DNA of 64,000 nt from Cytospora piceicola (taxonomy: Eukaryota; Ascomycota; Sordariomycetes; Diaporthales; Cytosporaceae), in the NCBI GenBank assembly GCA_023375675.1, contig JALQBC010000010.1:310001-374000 (forward strand). Reading direction: 5' to 3'. Both the position numbers and the translations under genes were made by a program. Shown here in pieces: positions 43,735 through 56,847 of this stretch. Numbering within the stretch: the first letter of the stretch is position 1; each line of letters starts with the position of its first letter. Below the pieces are notes generated by a model, which saw nothing but the letters and a program-made list of their open reading frames with translations, was not told the origin of the DNA and did not search any database.

Positions 43735-44095
43735 CTAAAATTACTACTTTTACTACTTTTACTACTCTTACTACGTTTACTACTTTTACTACTATAACCT
43801 TAACTACTATTATAATTACTACTAATCACTACTTTATATTATTAGTATTACTATTATTACTACTAAAATAATTAATAATACTACTTTAACTATTACTATT
43901 ACTACTTTTACTACTTTTACTACTTTTAGTACTATTATTACTACTATTACTACTATTACTACTATTACTATTATTACTACTATTACAGCTATTACTATTA
44001 CTATTATTAGTAATATAGCTATTATTATTACTATTACTATTATTATTACTATTATTAGTAGTATATTTAGTATTATTATCATTATTAATAATACA
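43735..44095. repeat. ACT/ATT array, inverse of the 42.3-kb array
   Basis: Irregular TACTACTTT and ATTACT repeats, the complement of the array at 42250-42690, in opposite order. Confidence 0.88.
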
Positions 44096-44194
44096 TTTAC
44101 AAATTATAATAGAATATAAAAGCACTTTTAAGTATTTTATAAATTCTATTTCTATGAAATTATATTAATTCTATTTTTAGTATAGCGCTAAGGG

Positions 44195-44345
44195 GGTGTT
44201 TATATAACTAGACGGTTCTGCCTGGCAGTGTAGGGTGCGCTTAAGCACAGACCACCTGATCGGCAGATAAAGCCCTATTTAGCTGCAGGCCCTTTAGACT
44301 TTAGTTAGTTATAGAAACACAGACACCTAATACAAAACTGTACCC
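44195..44345. other. patch largely free of RIP-type mutation
   Basis: About 150 bp of normal composition inside the AT-rich block, with many CA and TG dinucleotides (for example TCTGCCTGGCAGTG and GCACAGACCACCTG). No coding frame or RNA family is recognised. It may be single-copy DNA that RIP ignored, or a later insertion. Confidence 0.45.
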
Positions 44346-45029
44346 TTAAATGCTTTACTAATTTTAATCTTTAAGTCTTAAATTAAAGTATTTATCTATT
44401 TTATTATATATAAAATAAAGAAGATCTTTTTAAAGAAGTTACTACTTCTAACCCTACTTTTATTGAATCTATTCTTATATACCCTCAAATTAAATTAAGT
44501 TTGCCTTATCGGTTTAAAATTTAAAATTATAATAAAAAGGTTAAAAGCGTTACAAATCAGCTATTCGAAACTCGTCGAATTTATAGAGGCCTTCGAGCAT
44601 AGCTAGGCGAAATACTCGATAAAAAAAACATAAATATATATATTAAATTCTAAAACACACCCTTTATTACCGTTACAATTTAGGCCTATTAATGTACTGT
44701 CTGAATATACAATTATTTTACTTAACGAATATATAAACGACTTAAGAGAGTTAATACGATTATTATATATAGCTAAAGATAGATTAAATATATAATATAT
44801 TAAAGGGTTTTTATTATATTTTATTTTAATTACTTAAAAGTAGTTAAATATAGTTATATTTAATTATAAAACTTCAAATTTAATTAAAAGTTACTTTAAA
44901 CCATTCCATTTAAAGTTATTAGTATTAAGACTAATAGTATTAGTAAAGATATTACTATTAGTATTAATATTAATATTATTCTTTATAAATTCAGTATTGT
45001 ATTTGTATTTTTATATTAGAAATAGAAAA

Positions 45030-45160
45030 ATATAAAATACAGAGGTTTGAAACTAAATATAAATATAAATACAGAGGTCTAGAAATATAAATACAGAGGT
45101 CTAGAAATATAAATACAGAGGTCTAGAAATATAAATACAGAGGTCTAGAAATATAAATAC
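45030..45160. repeat. 22-bp tandem repeat
   Basis: About five copies of AGAAATATAAATACAGAGGT plus CT. All copies keep the CA and are nearly identical. Confidence 0.92.
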
Positions 45161-45182
45161 AAAATACAAAAATACAGTTATA

Positions 45183-45320
45183 ACTCTAGTTAATTATAAA
45201 GTAAATAAGTAGGTAGGTAAGTAAGTAAGTTAGCTATTAAGTTAGCTACTAAGTTAGCTAGTTTACTAGCTAGTAATTTAGGTATTTAATAAGTAAGTAA
45301 GTAAGTAAGTAAGTATATAA
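45183..45320. repeat. TAAG/TTAG microsatellite
   Basis: Tetranucleotide array followed at 45325-45360 by AATATTTCGCCGCTTAAAGC, the sequence that also follows the arrays at 57.5 and 60.4 kb. Confidence 0.88.
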
Positions 45321-45339
45321 ATAAATATTTCGCCGCTTA

Positions 45340-45450
45340 AAGCTGCGGAGGAGACAATAAAAATAATATAGCTTTTTTTATATAAAGAAAACGCCGGTAT
45401 TTCGCTTTAAAAGAAAAAACTATAAATAGCCTTACTTCCGGATAATAAAA
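45340..45450 (+). repeat. segment repeated in inverse orientation at 60596-60700
   Basis: The run from AATAATATAGCTTTTTT through AACTATAAATAG to GGATAATAAAAA matches the reverse complement of 60596-60700, with only RIP-like and small differences. It marks an element end shared by both sites. Confidence 0.6.
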
Positions 45451-45599
45451 ATAGCTTTCTTTTTACTTTATCTATTAACTTTTACTAACTTATTTATAGT
45501 ATTTTAAAAGAAAACGTTTAACTTATTTATATTTTAAACGTATAAAAAGAATAATATAAGTATATTAATAATATAAGAAGTTATAGCTCTAATAAATAA

Positions 45600-48500
45600 G
45601 CCGACGTTATGATAATGATGTCATTTACGTCTGTATGCATACTATTTATATAATGCCTCCCGCAGGGCGTCTGTAAACGGGGGGAGTAGTGCCCCTTTAT
45701 CGTTAAATAAATAAAAGTAAAAGGATATAAGCTATTAAATTTTTATTGTATCCGATAAGGCCGGGCTTAATAAATAAAGGTTATAAAAAAAATAAAAAAA
45801 AGAGAGGTCGTATTACTTTATATCGCTTCCGGTATAAGAAAAGGTATTATAAATACCGAAGTTTTAAATAAAGGCTTAAAATTATTCCTATCTTAATTAG
45901 CCTAGGATACGTTTAATTACTCGACCTTATCTTTCCTAAAAGGGAATCGCGATATATAGACACTTAAAGAAGTAGCCGGGTTATTATAATCGCCTATATC
46001 TATATAGCTAGCCTATACTAATATACTTAAATCGTTTATAGTAAATAACGAAGTTACTATAGTTTAATCGCTCTGCTAAATACTTATAAAGTACCCGTCG
46101 GGTAAATATAAGTTTTAAAAGCGAAATCGTAGCTTATAAGCCCTACCTTTAATAGCTAATTAATATACTTACGTACTACTAATAATCGAAACAGATTTTT
46201 CGTTTTTACTTATTTCGTCTCTTTACCTAAGAAATTATCCTTAGTCCTTCGAGTACGATACCTATAAGATATAGCCTTTCTAGCCTGCCGAGGTATTTAC
46301 TACGTACTACTATTTTAGTAATTTAATCGGCTTTTTTATTACCTTTAATATCGGTATAGCCCGGGCTTTAAATAATAATAACCGGGACCGGGATTTAAAA
46401 GATAGTATCTTTAAAGTAAAAGAACTTATATTAAGAACTATTTAGTATATAGCTAACGATACCTTAAATAACCGCGGTATTATTAATATAAACATAATAT
46501 TACGAAAATATAAAAGTAGCAGAAAAATATATCGCTAAAGCTTAAAGGATTATTTAAAAAGCGCTTTAGATTTCGGCGTTAAAGACTTTCGAATAAAGGA
46601 AAAGGCTACTGTTATAATAGATATATATATTATTTTAGTATACTATAAAACCTTAGCCGATGTTATCTTTAATAATAAAGCCGTCGGAGTATAAAAAAAC
46701 CGAGTTCTAAAGGCTAAAAAGAACTATATCGTTATAACGCAGTTTACTTTATAGCTTTCTGTATAATACAGATATTAAAAGTATCGTATAACGTATAGGT
46801 ATAAAGGTAAGTCTAATATAAAGAAAAGCTAATACCGAAAGCCGTTATAAGTAAGTAATAGAAAAAGAAAGACAGAAGCAGGAAGCCGGTTTTCCGCCTT
46901 TACAGCTAATATAAAGTAAAAAGTTATATAACCGAATAATAATTAAATAGTTTCGGTTAAAAGTATAAAGCTAAAGGCCGGCTTATAATCGGACTTATTA
47001 AGTTAAAACCTTAGCCGAAAAAAGTCTACTATCTCGGTAAACTATAATAGTCGAAGTTATATACTAAGCCGGTATTACTACTCTAATAGTAATATAAACG
47101 GCTTTATCGATATTATAAAGATATCTTTATTATTATATAAAGACTATTTCGTTAGTAATATAGATGTTAGATTTATATAGTCCTTCTGCTTAAATCTTAG
47201 CCGTAAAAAAGGCGACGGAAAGTATATAAGCTTAAGCGGCCTTATATATTGTTATCGGAGGGGTCTTAATAACGATATAGTTAAAGTTATAAAGGTAAAA
47301 GGCTATACGATATATTTTAACAGCCTATACTTTAACGTATAAGTAGAAAAAGAGTTAAAGGTTAAAATAAACCTTAAACTAGTAAACCGGCTTAATACTA
47401 AAAGTAATAATAAGCAGGCCGGCTCGGACTTTATACTAGCTAAAGGCGCCGATATAGATAAAGTATAAAAGCTTGAATTTATCGGGGGCGAAAGCGATTA
47501 CGTTATCCTATCTTTATAAAAAAAACGTCTTAAAAGTCTTTAGAAAAGGTGTATAAGGTTATAGCCGTATTATAGCCGGTCTTAAAAAAAGCTATATCGT
47601 TAACGTAAATATAACGGAAAACAACGTCTTTATAAAGCAGCAGAGAGAAAAGATATAGTATATATAAGATTAAAGAGGCCGGGGAGCCTTATAACACTCT
47701 ATAAACTAAAAGGTATATAGCTATATATACGTTTTTTAAACGTACTTACGTAAAGCAGCTAGTAATAAAAGAGTATACCTATTAAACGATATATAAGGGC
47801 TAGCCCTACTAGCGGAGGCGTAGTATAAGGTAGTTAGGTAAAATAACGTCGAATATACTTTAAACGTCTATAGTTAAAAACGAAGCCGTTAGTTTTTATT
47901 AAAAGGTAGATTTAATATTATATATAAAATAAACAGTAAGGTCTATAGCTAATCGTTTAAAAAATATACTAAAGTGTTAAAGGTTAAGCAGGTAATAGTA
48001 AATAGTAAGCGTAAATATACGTTAAATAATAAAACGCTTTAGCCCTTTACTTAAGTAAGAAAGTAAAGCGATTAGGCGATAAAAACAGAAGTTTAAATAA
48101 TCCGATTTACTTTATTTAAAGATTATAACGACCTCCGCTTATCGGAAGGCGTAAAGGTAATAGCTAAGAGTTAGGTATCCCTTATAAAATATCCGGACTA
48201 CTTTAGCGATAGCTAGCTATACTAAGGTAAGTATATAAACCGTAATAATATTAATACTTAAAGCTATATTATATAACCTAATATAATATACTTTAGCCTC
48301 GTCGATATAAATATAAAAGTCTTATAAGATTAAAGATATATCGAAAACCTATAATTCTTAAAAGTTTAAGATATTATAATTAATAGAAAAACAGTATAAG
48401 ATAAAAGTACGTAAATATTCGGCCTTATCGGTAAAGGTTATAATAGGTAAGCCGTCTTATATAAAAAGCGAAAAGCGGAAGGTATCTGTAGATTTATACT

Positions 48501-51310
48501 ATTTAATAACTTAAAAGATTTAATTATCGTCGGTTATAAAGGTAATCTAATCTTACTAATATTACTTTTTAATACGCCGTACCGTTAATCGAAAGTATCG
48601 GTAAATAATAGAAAGATTTAAAATATATACGTTAAGTATAAACTTATATATAATATAATACTCCGATAACTACTAAAAGGTAATATAGCCGAAGCCGGAT
48701 ACTAGTTTCCTTATAGCTTAAAAATATTCCTATAATAAGGTTATAATACTAGTAGCTAACGTATTAAGCTAAAAAAGAGTATTTATAGTTATCGAAAGTA
48801 ATAAAGTAAAGCGTTTAATAAGTTAAATAAATTCTATATTTTATAAAAAATTAAAGCAGAACCGGAAAGTTTTATATCGACGCGGTATACCGGTAAGAAC
48901 CGTAGTTTATAAAGTACTATAGTTCGATCCGGTATAAAAAGAGTAAAGTATTTAAGTAGTAGTCTTAAAGGCGTTAAAAAAGATAAGGTTAATAGTATTA
49001 TCGAAGTTATAAGTAAAAGTAAAAAGGTTAAAGGCTATAAGGCCGGCGTTATTAGCCTATATAATAATTCGGTCGCTCGGGCTTATATAACGACTATAAT
49101 TAAACTATTAAGTTTAGTAGATAGTATTAAAGTCGCCTGCGATAATTAAGTTATAAAAAACTATTTAATATTCTAGTTATTTTAAAATCTAGTCGGTTTT
49201 TAATTATCGACGGTATAAGTTTATAAAAGTAATACTATTAACAGATACGATATAGTAATATAGTAAGTTAAAAAAACGTAGTTAGTATATTAAGTAGTAT
49301 AGGGATTTCTTAGTATAGGTAATAACAGAAAAAGCTATAGTTTAGTCTTTTACTAATATAAAAATATTAAAACCCGGGTAGGTTTTAATAAAGTAACGTT
49401 AGTTTTTAAGCTTAGCTTATAGGTCTTAAATAAAGACTATATTAACGCCGGCTTTAAAAGTAAGGTTAAAAGCAATATTATATATAAGGCTAAAAGCCCG
49501 AACGTTTATTTAAAACGTAGTAAGTTCCTTTAAACGGTATATAGTAATCGGCGTAAAGGCCGGATTTATTAGCGAGGTGTTTACGATAAGTCGGGCCGGA
49601 CGATATTTATAGCGAAAGGGTTAAAGCTAAAAAGGCGGTATACTATCCGGAAGAAAAAGGAAGCGGTAGTAACGGTAACTTCCGATATAAATTTAAAGAG
49701 GTCGGTATAGATTAAGTTTAAGCTATCGGTAACGGCGTCGGCTAAGAATATCGGCGTAGTCGGGTATATAGCCTGGAATTCCTTTACTCCGAGCTTATAT
49801 AAAGCTTAAAGCTATCGTATAGTAAGGCGGAAGAGCTAGCCGTTTTAACGCTTAAGGTAGGCTAAACAGCTAAGAAAACCTATAGTATATAGATCTTAAT
49901 AGTTAACGTATTATAAAAGGTTTTCGTAAAGTAATTTATATTAAGGCTTATTATAGTTAAAGTATTATTCCGCTCGGGTATAGCTATAAGGATTATAAAA
50001 GTCTGTATACCGGGTATATTATATAACCTATATTTTACGTTTGAAATATCGGGCTAATAAAAAGCCGAAAAGTTAAAAGCCGGCTTAAACTAACTCGAAA
50101 AAGGAAAGTATTTAGTTATAATCGGGAGATTTATTAAGGTAATACTGTAAAAGTCGGTAACTAATAGGGACTTATCCGGTAGCTGTTTTTATTTCGGCTA
50201 AAAAAAGACTATATATATTATACTTACTGTTATTAAAATAATAGATCGTAATAGGTACTCGAGCTACGATTATTATATATTATAAGGCGGCTAGTTCGAT
50301 TTTAAGCTTATAGCTGTTAAAAAATAGCTAAAAAACGAAAAGGTAGGTTTATACGGATTAGTCGAAAGGGCGGAACGTAAAGTTAATACAGACTTTTTAT
50401 ACCTTTATAATCTTATTCGGAACGAAGCCTATAACAGTTTAAATAACGACTTTAACCTTTATTAAGGAAATATTATATTATTTATATATATATAGGATTT
50501 ATAAAAAGAGTCGATTATCGGTTTTAAGCTTAAACGGTTTAGTTAAGTAGGTAAGTTAAGTTAAAGTTTAACGTAGTAGTCGTAGTTAACGTATAATATT
50601 ATTTAAAGTAAAGGTTATAAATTTTACAGATTTTATAATTATAGTAAAAATATAAAGCGCGGTAAAGGTAGGTAGATACGGCTTTATAAAATATAAAGGG
50701 GCCGTAAAGGCTATAGACGGGACGTTTAACGTTAGTTTAAGGCTAGTAAGGGGGGATAGTTTAAGAGTTATTACGATTAGTAGGCTAGCGGCGGGTCGAG
50801 CTAGTTATATAAGCGTATACTATAAAGCGTTATATACTTAAAAAGCTTACTTTAGTTAAGCGTTAGCGGTAAATATAGATAGCGAAGTGTCGAATACTAT
50901 AGCTGCGATTATGAAGACTTTAGTATAGGCTTATCTGTCCTTCTCTTTTGCTTATAGTAAGGTAGTAATAAAGTATTAAAGGGACGATTAAGACGGTTAT
51001 ACCGGTTAAGGTTTATATTATATAAGGAAGCTAGCGAAAGGGACTGGTTCGACCTAATTAATTAAGATTTTAGCCGTCTATAAGGTAACGTCGGTTATAT
51101 AAGAGAGACGCGATATAGGTATAGTAATAGGCCGATTAGCTAAAAGGGGAGGGGTATAGGCTATATTAGCGTAGTAAGATAAAAGGACGTATGTAAAGCG
51201 TAGGTAAGGGGGTGGAAATCTAGTTTACAGTATATAGAGCTCTCTTTAAGGATATAAGCTTAGGTGTTATAACTTAAGGGGGGGAAAGAGAAAGGGAAGA
51301 AGGATGAAGC
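45600..51310. mobile_element. large RIP-degraded element of moderate GC, unclassified
   Basis: About 5.7 kb with CG, CCGG and GGC steps retained but CA/TG almost absent, so the original was probably coding and GC-rich. All frames are broken by TAA/TAG created from CAA, CAG or TGG. The left end has TATATAA followed by GCCTCCCGCAGGGCGTC and keeps CA/TG; the right end has a G7 purine run near 51280 that resembles a polypurine tract. These ends are compatible with an LTR retrotransposon, but matching LTRs were not found and I do not assign a superfamily. Confidence 0.5.
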
Positions 51311-51319
51311 CGACGTTAA

Positions 51320-54300
51320 TAATATTAAAAGAAGTTAATTATATCTTTTAGCTAAATTTAATAATAATCTTACTAGCTTTAATTTTATTTATTTCTATTA
51401 AAGGATTTTTATATTAAAAAGTAACGTATTACTTATAGCTTATAGTCGAAAACTCTACTATTTTAATATTAAAGATAATACTTTAGAATTTTAGTTTTAA
51501 ATAACGTTTTTAAAAAGTAAATTATAAGATTAATATAACGGTATTTTTATATCTAGCTTTACTATTATTATTATTAAAAATAGTATAAAAGAAAGCTATA
51601 TTTATTAGCTATAATATAGCTTTTTTATTTTCGAAAACGTTAACTTTATTATTATTATTATTAATTTATTTAGCTAGGCTATCGATATTATAAGCGGTTT
51701 TATAGCTTTTATAGTTAGTTAAAAAAGCTATAAAGCCTTTTTTATAACCGGTTTATTATAATATTTATATTATATTAAATATTAGTTTTAAAAGTATTAT
51801 TTCTTCTTTAAAGTATACTTTATAAATTAATAGCTTTTTTAACTATAAATGAAGTTTTGTTTTTATACGGTTACCGGCGTTTATTATGTTATCGGTTATT
51901 ATAAAAAGTCTTTTTATAAAATCCGAAACCGTTTTTTTAAAAGCCGGAACCTTTTTATTAACGGTAAATTATTATATTAACGATTAAAGTAATAAGCTTT
52001 ATCGTTAAGTCGTTTTTAAATAAAGTAGCCGCCGGTATTCTTCTTTTATTTAAGAAATAGCTTAAAAATAAGTAAAGGTTTTAAAAAAGCTTTTTATAAA
52101 GAATTATAAGTATATAAAAGGCGTATTCGAATTTACTTACTTTTTTATTTATTTAAAGAACTATTATCTTTAAGATTTCGTTATTAACGTAATAAAGGCC
52201 GAAAGCGTATTAGTAAAGCTAAAGCTTATTTAATATAAGACGTAAGACTTTTTAAAAGCTTTTATTAACGTTATTGTCATAGTTCTAAAAGCTATTAAAC
52301 GTTATATTAGTTTAATTATTATAATATTACTAGTAATTTATATCGCTTTTAAAATAGGTTTTTAACTCTGTATACGCTATAGTAACATTATCTATTATAT
52401 TAATATAGCAAATATAATAAGTTTCGGCTCTTTTAATCAAATTCGAAAAAGTATAATATAAAACTAGTCCGGCTAAATACCATTATAATAATGTTGATTT
52501 ATAAAGAGTTTTAGCTTATTATTTAATAGGTTATAAAGGTTTCCGGTTTACTTTTTATCTTTATTTTAAACTTTCGAAAAAGCTATAATCTTTTTTAATT
52601 TTAATATACAGTTAAGTATTTAACGGAAAAAAGGGTTTTATAGACATTATAAGACGGTTTATAAAAGTAGTTAAAGACCGGAGAATATATAGCTTTTTAT
52701 TAATAATATAATATGCCGGCCGGCGTATATAACTATAAAAGAAAAAAGCTCAGATAGTTTTAAAGTTAATCTTATAATATAATAAGTTATACTGGGCTTT
52801 AAAAGCTTATTAATAACTTTATATTTTATAGTAATAATAGCGGCTATATTTTCAATTATAGTAAAAGCTTAAAAGGAAAAGAGAATAACGGTATATAATA
52901 TAATAATTGTTATTTTTATTCTTTTTTAAAAAGTAAAACTGTTAATAATTTATCTTTTTCGATAAATAGTATTACGTTATTATTATCGTCTTTAAGCTAA
53001 AAGAAAAAAAGGTTATAACTATTATTTGTAAAAAGCTTTAACTACTTTTTTATTTTATTAATAATAGCTTATTTTACTTATTATTTTACTTTTATATTAA
53101 AAACAAACTATTCTGTTTTTATTTTTATTTTTTAACTATATTAGTAGCTTTTTTATTATTATAATATCCGGTAGTTAAAAAAAGTAAAGTAACGTTTATA
53201 TAAGCTTATATAAATCTTTTATGTTTTTTAAAAAAATCTTTATTTTATATTATTAAATAAAAGCGATCAACTTAAATATATTTTTATTTTAACTTTAAAA
53301 GTCTTTTTAAAAATCTGTTAATAAATATTCGCTAATAACGTTTATTTAATGAAGGGTTTTAATAATAGACGCGATAAAGGTTATTATATTAACTTTATTA
53401 AATATCTTTTTACTTATAAAGGTATTTTATAGTTTTAAGTTAATAAACATTTATTAGCTTTAAATAATTTATAATACTTTTATTAAATTATCGAGGTATT
53501 TTTATAAAAGGTAAAGGCTATCGGCTTCGGTTTTATTTTCGTTAAAGGCTATTATAAAATTATAATAATTATAATCGGGGTATATAAAAAGAAATAAATT
53601 CTTATACTATATTTTTTTAAAACTAACTATTAATATATTTAAACTATTTACTTATAAATAGTAATCTCTTAGAATTACTATATAGTAGCTTAACCTTTAT
53701 TAGCCTTTTTATTTATATAACTAATGTTAAAAAGGTTTATAAAGAAAGGGTTTATTATAAAGTAAAGTTGTTAAAAAAGAGTTTTATAATAAAAGGTTTT
53801 TATAAAGTTTTAAAGAAAAAAGAAAATTATAAGTATAATTATAAAGAATAAAAAGGTTATAAAAGTTATAAATAAGGTTATAATTATAAAGGAGATTCGT
53901 TATAAAGTTATAAAGTAAAGGTATAAAAGAAAGGGTTATAATTATTATAAGAAAAAGTTATAAAGGAAGGTTATTCTTAGTAAAAGAAGTAATAAGCTAA
54001 GAAAAAGTATAGGTTTCATTTTAAAAGAAGTTTATAATATAAAATAGGTATATAGTTTTATTTAGAAGGAAAGTTCGTAGTATAAGGAAGTTTTAAAAAT
54101 ATTATATAATATTATATACCGGTAAGTTATAATGTAGGTTTTTAAATAGATATATTACTATTATATTAGTTTAAAAAAGGATTTATAAAGGTTTATCGGT
54201 TAATATCGACTACTTTTTAAAAGTTAGCTATATTTAAATAACTATAGATAGCTTTAATCTTAATATAGATCTTACAGCTTAAGGTATAACGAACAGCCTA

Positions 54301-54380
54301 TAAAGGAGTTTTAATAGTTATATAATAATTATGAAAACAATCTGCCTTTTTTAACCTTACTATTAAAAGTTACTTATATA
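51320..54380. mobile_element. very AT-rich RIP-degraded repeat, unclassified
   Basis: About 3 kb, far poorer in G+C than the preceding element, so either more heavily mutated or of different origin. Positions about 52990-53570 recur in reverse orientation at about 58500-59100, which shows it is a dispersed repeat. No frame survives. Confidence 0.5.
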
Positions 54381-54392
54381 ACTACTAATTAA

Positions 54393-56622
54393 TGTTAATA
54401 AGCGTAAAGGTAATTAGTTATAATCGATTATATATAGTCTTTTAGTTTTAGTTATACGTATATATTTCTTAAGTTCGAAGCTATTGCTAAATAGTATAGT
54501 AAACTAGCTATAGGCTAAGCGGCCTAATAGTTTTACCGCTTTACCGAAACGGTAAGCCTAACGGTTTGTTTAATTAGGCCGTCGTTTTATATTTTTACTA
54601 TTATAGTTAATAGCTTTTAAAATAAGTACTTATTGTTAAAGTAAGTTATTTTCTATATTATAAGGTAAAAGGTATTAAATAACACTATAAAATATACTTA
54701 AAATATTTTAAAGAAGTTAAGTTAATAAATAAGATTATTAATTCTTTAAATAGTTTTAAACAAGTTAGTTTTAATAAATTTAACTTACTTTAATAGTATA
54801 AAGGTTTATAAGCTTTTTTAGTTTTTAATTAAACTTTATAATTTTTATTAAAATTAAGTTAATAATATTTATAGACAATTATATATTACATTATAAATAT
54901 TATTATATAAAATAGATTTCTGTTTTTATTATAAAAAGAGATTTATAAGCTTATTAAAAAAAAGCTAGAATATTAAATCTGAATAAAAACTTATAAAGGC
55001 TTATATTTATTCTATTAAAGTATACTCTGTTTAAATTCTAGTATATAAAGAAGAAGTATAATTACTTAGTCTTTTTTATTATATTTAATAACGTAATAAT
55101 AAGAAATAGGTTTAACTGTTTAATTCTTATATTTTAACTAACTATTTACGTAAATATAATAAGCTATAGTTATTATAGGCTTAATATTAAAGTACTTTTT
55201 TAACCTATTATTAAAAGTATAAAGGAATCTTAGTATTATAGTTTAAAATAATAACTTTAAAGTATACTTAATTAGTTTATAATAGTTATAATATAAAAGC
55301 TTTATTATATTATTTAGTTCTATATTTAATATAGTTAAAAATAAATAAGGTTTACTTTAACGTTTTATAAGTTATTATTAAGGAGTTTTTATCTATAAAT
55401 CTAATAAAAAGGTAATAATAAGATATATAGTAATAATATATATAAGCTTTTTAAAAGCTTATATAAGTTTAAGACTTTTTATTAAATATTAGTTGTTTGT
55501 TTATTACTTACTATATTTAAAATACTTTTTATAATACCTTTTTATTAAACTTCTTTTATATTTAAAGTATAAAGGTTTAAGGTTTATAATTATATAAGTA
55601 TAATTAAAACAATACTTATTATTATAAATTTTAGCTAAAAACTCTTATATTAATATAAAAGCTAGAATTAATTATTTTTTAGTATAATTATTATAATTAT
55701 AAAAGAGTTAGTTATTTAAACTATATAAATAGTTAAGTGTTAAAGTAGTTATAACGTTTTTATTATAAATAATAAGATTTAAGTAATAACTTAGTAATTT
55801 AAAAGTTTTTAATCTTTAAATAATAGCTTTTTATTAAACGTATATATATCTTATTATTTATTTAAGCTTTAGTAATAAAAAAAGTTATATTAGGTAAGTT
55901 TACTTAATTAAGTATGTATACCGGTAGCTTATTAAGTATTTAGTTTAAAATAAGTAGTTTTTAAGCTTATTAAGCTATAATATTTTTAAAAGTTAATAGT
56001 TAAGAAAGTATATTAAAAAAAAATCAATATATTTAAAAAGGTAATAAATGTTTAACCAGTATATATATAACTATATTATTTAAATAGCGATTAATATAGT
56101 TTATAAAATTAATATTTAAAATTAAATAATAAATAATACTTTTAATAAATTTATAATTAGTTTAAATAATAATAAAGTAATAACTTTTAAACAATATAAT
56201 ATAAAGTATTTTATACTTTTATATAAAGTATTTTATACTTTTATATAAAGTATATAACTTTTAACTTTAATAAACTATAGTTTAACTTTACTTATATTTA
56301 ATAACTATAATTAAAATATAGTTACGTTTTTACTTATAACCGTCTTTAATGTAAAAATCTATTATATGAAATCTGTATTATAAATTACTTTTAATTTAAA
56401 GATATAAAGGTGTGGAAGTACTGCTTAATTAGGCAGGCGGTTAGGCTTGCTGCCCCGGCAGGGCGGCAGAACTGTTAGGCCGCCTGGCCTATAGATAGGT
56501 TACTACACTAGGCCTAGCGATAGCTTTAAACCTAAAGAATAGACACATATAACCTAAAACTAAAAGACTATACGATCGATCGTGTCTGTTTACCCTGTAC
56601 GCCTACTGACAAAAGGCTTATT
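54393..56622. mobile_element. element with roughly 200-bp inverted ends, one end unmutated
   Basis: Positions about 54393-54580 and 56420-56622 are reverse complements once C-to-T/G-to-A changes are allowed. Landmarks are AGTCTTTTAGTTTTAG, CTATAGGCTAAGCGGCCTAA on the left and TTAGGCCGCCTGGCCTATAG on the right. Between the arms lie about 1.8 kb of extremely AT-rich DNA with no frame. The left arm is heavily RIP-mutated; the right arm retains CTGCCCCGGCAGGGCGGCAG and many CA/TG steps. Long inverted ends suggest a DNA transposon or foldback element. No target-site duplication could be read. Confidence 0.6.
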
Positions 56623-56847
56623 AAAATACATATAATATAGGCGTATCTGTTTATAAACAAGTTTTTAAATATTTTTAACTATTAAATACTTTCTTAATAT
56701 TAAGTTAAAAGTTATTGTTTTCGTATAATGCTATTATTTACCTCAATTAATAAGAGTAACATAACTTATTTTATAACTTTACGATAATAGTATTGTTTTA
56801 TAGCTTTAAAAAGCGTTAGTAATTTAAGTATAATAAGGAATTGCCTT

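Noticed and set aside
43834..44125. Ile/Val- and Asn/Ser-rich frames
   Set aside because: Translation of the ACT/ATT array; no start context, splice sites or family resemblance.
45600..51310. Calling a specific retrotransposon superfamily (gypsy, copia or LINE)
   Set aside because: All frames are broken by RIP, and I could not find matching LTRs or readable catalytic motifs. A de-RIP consensus search is needed; without it any name would be a guess.
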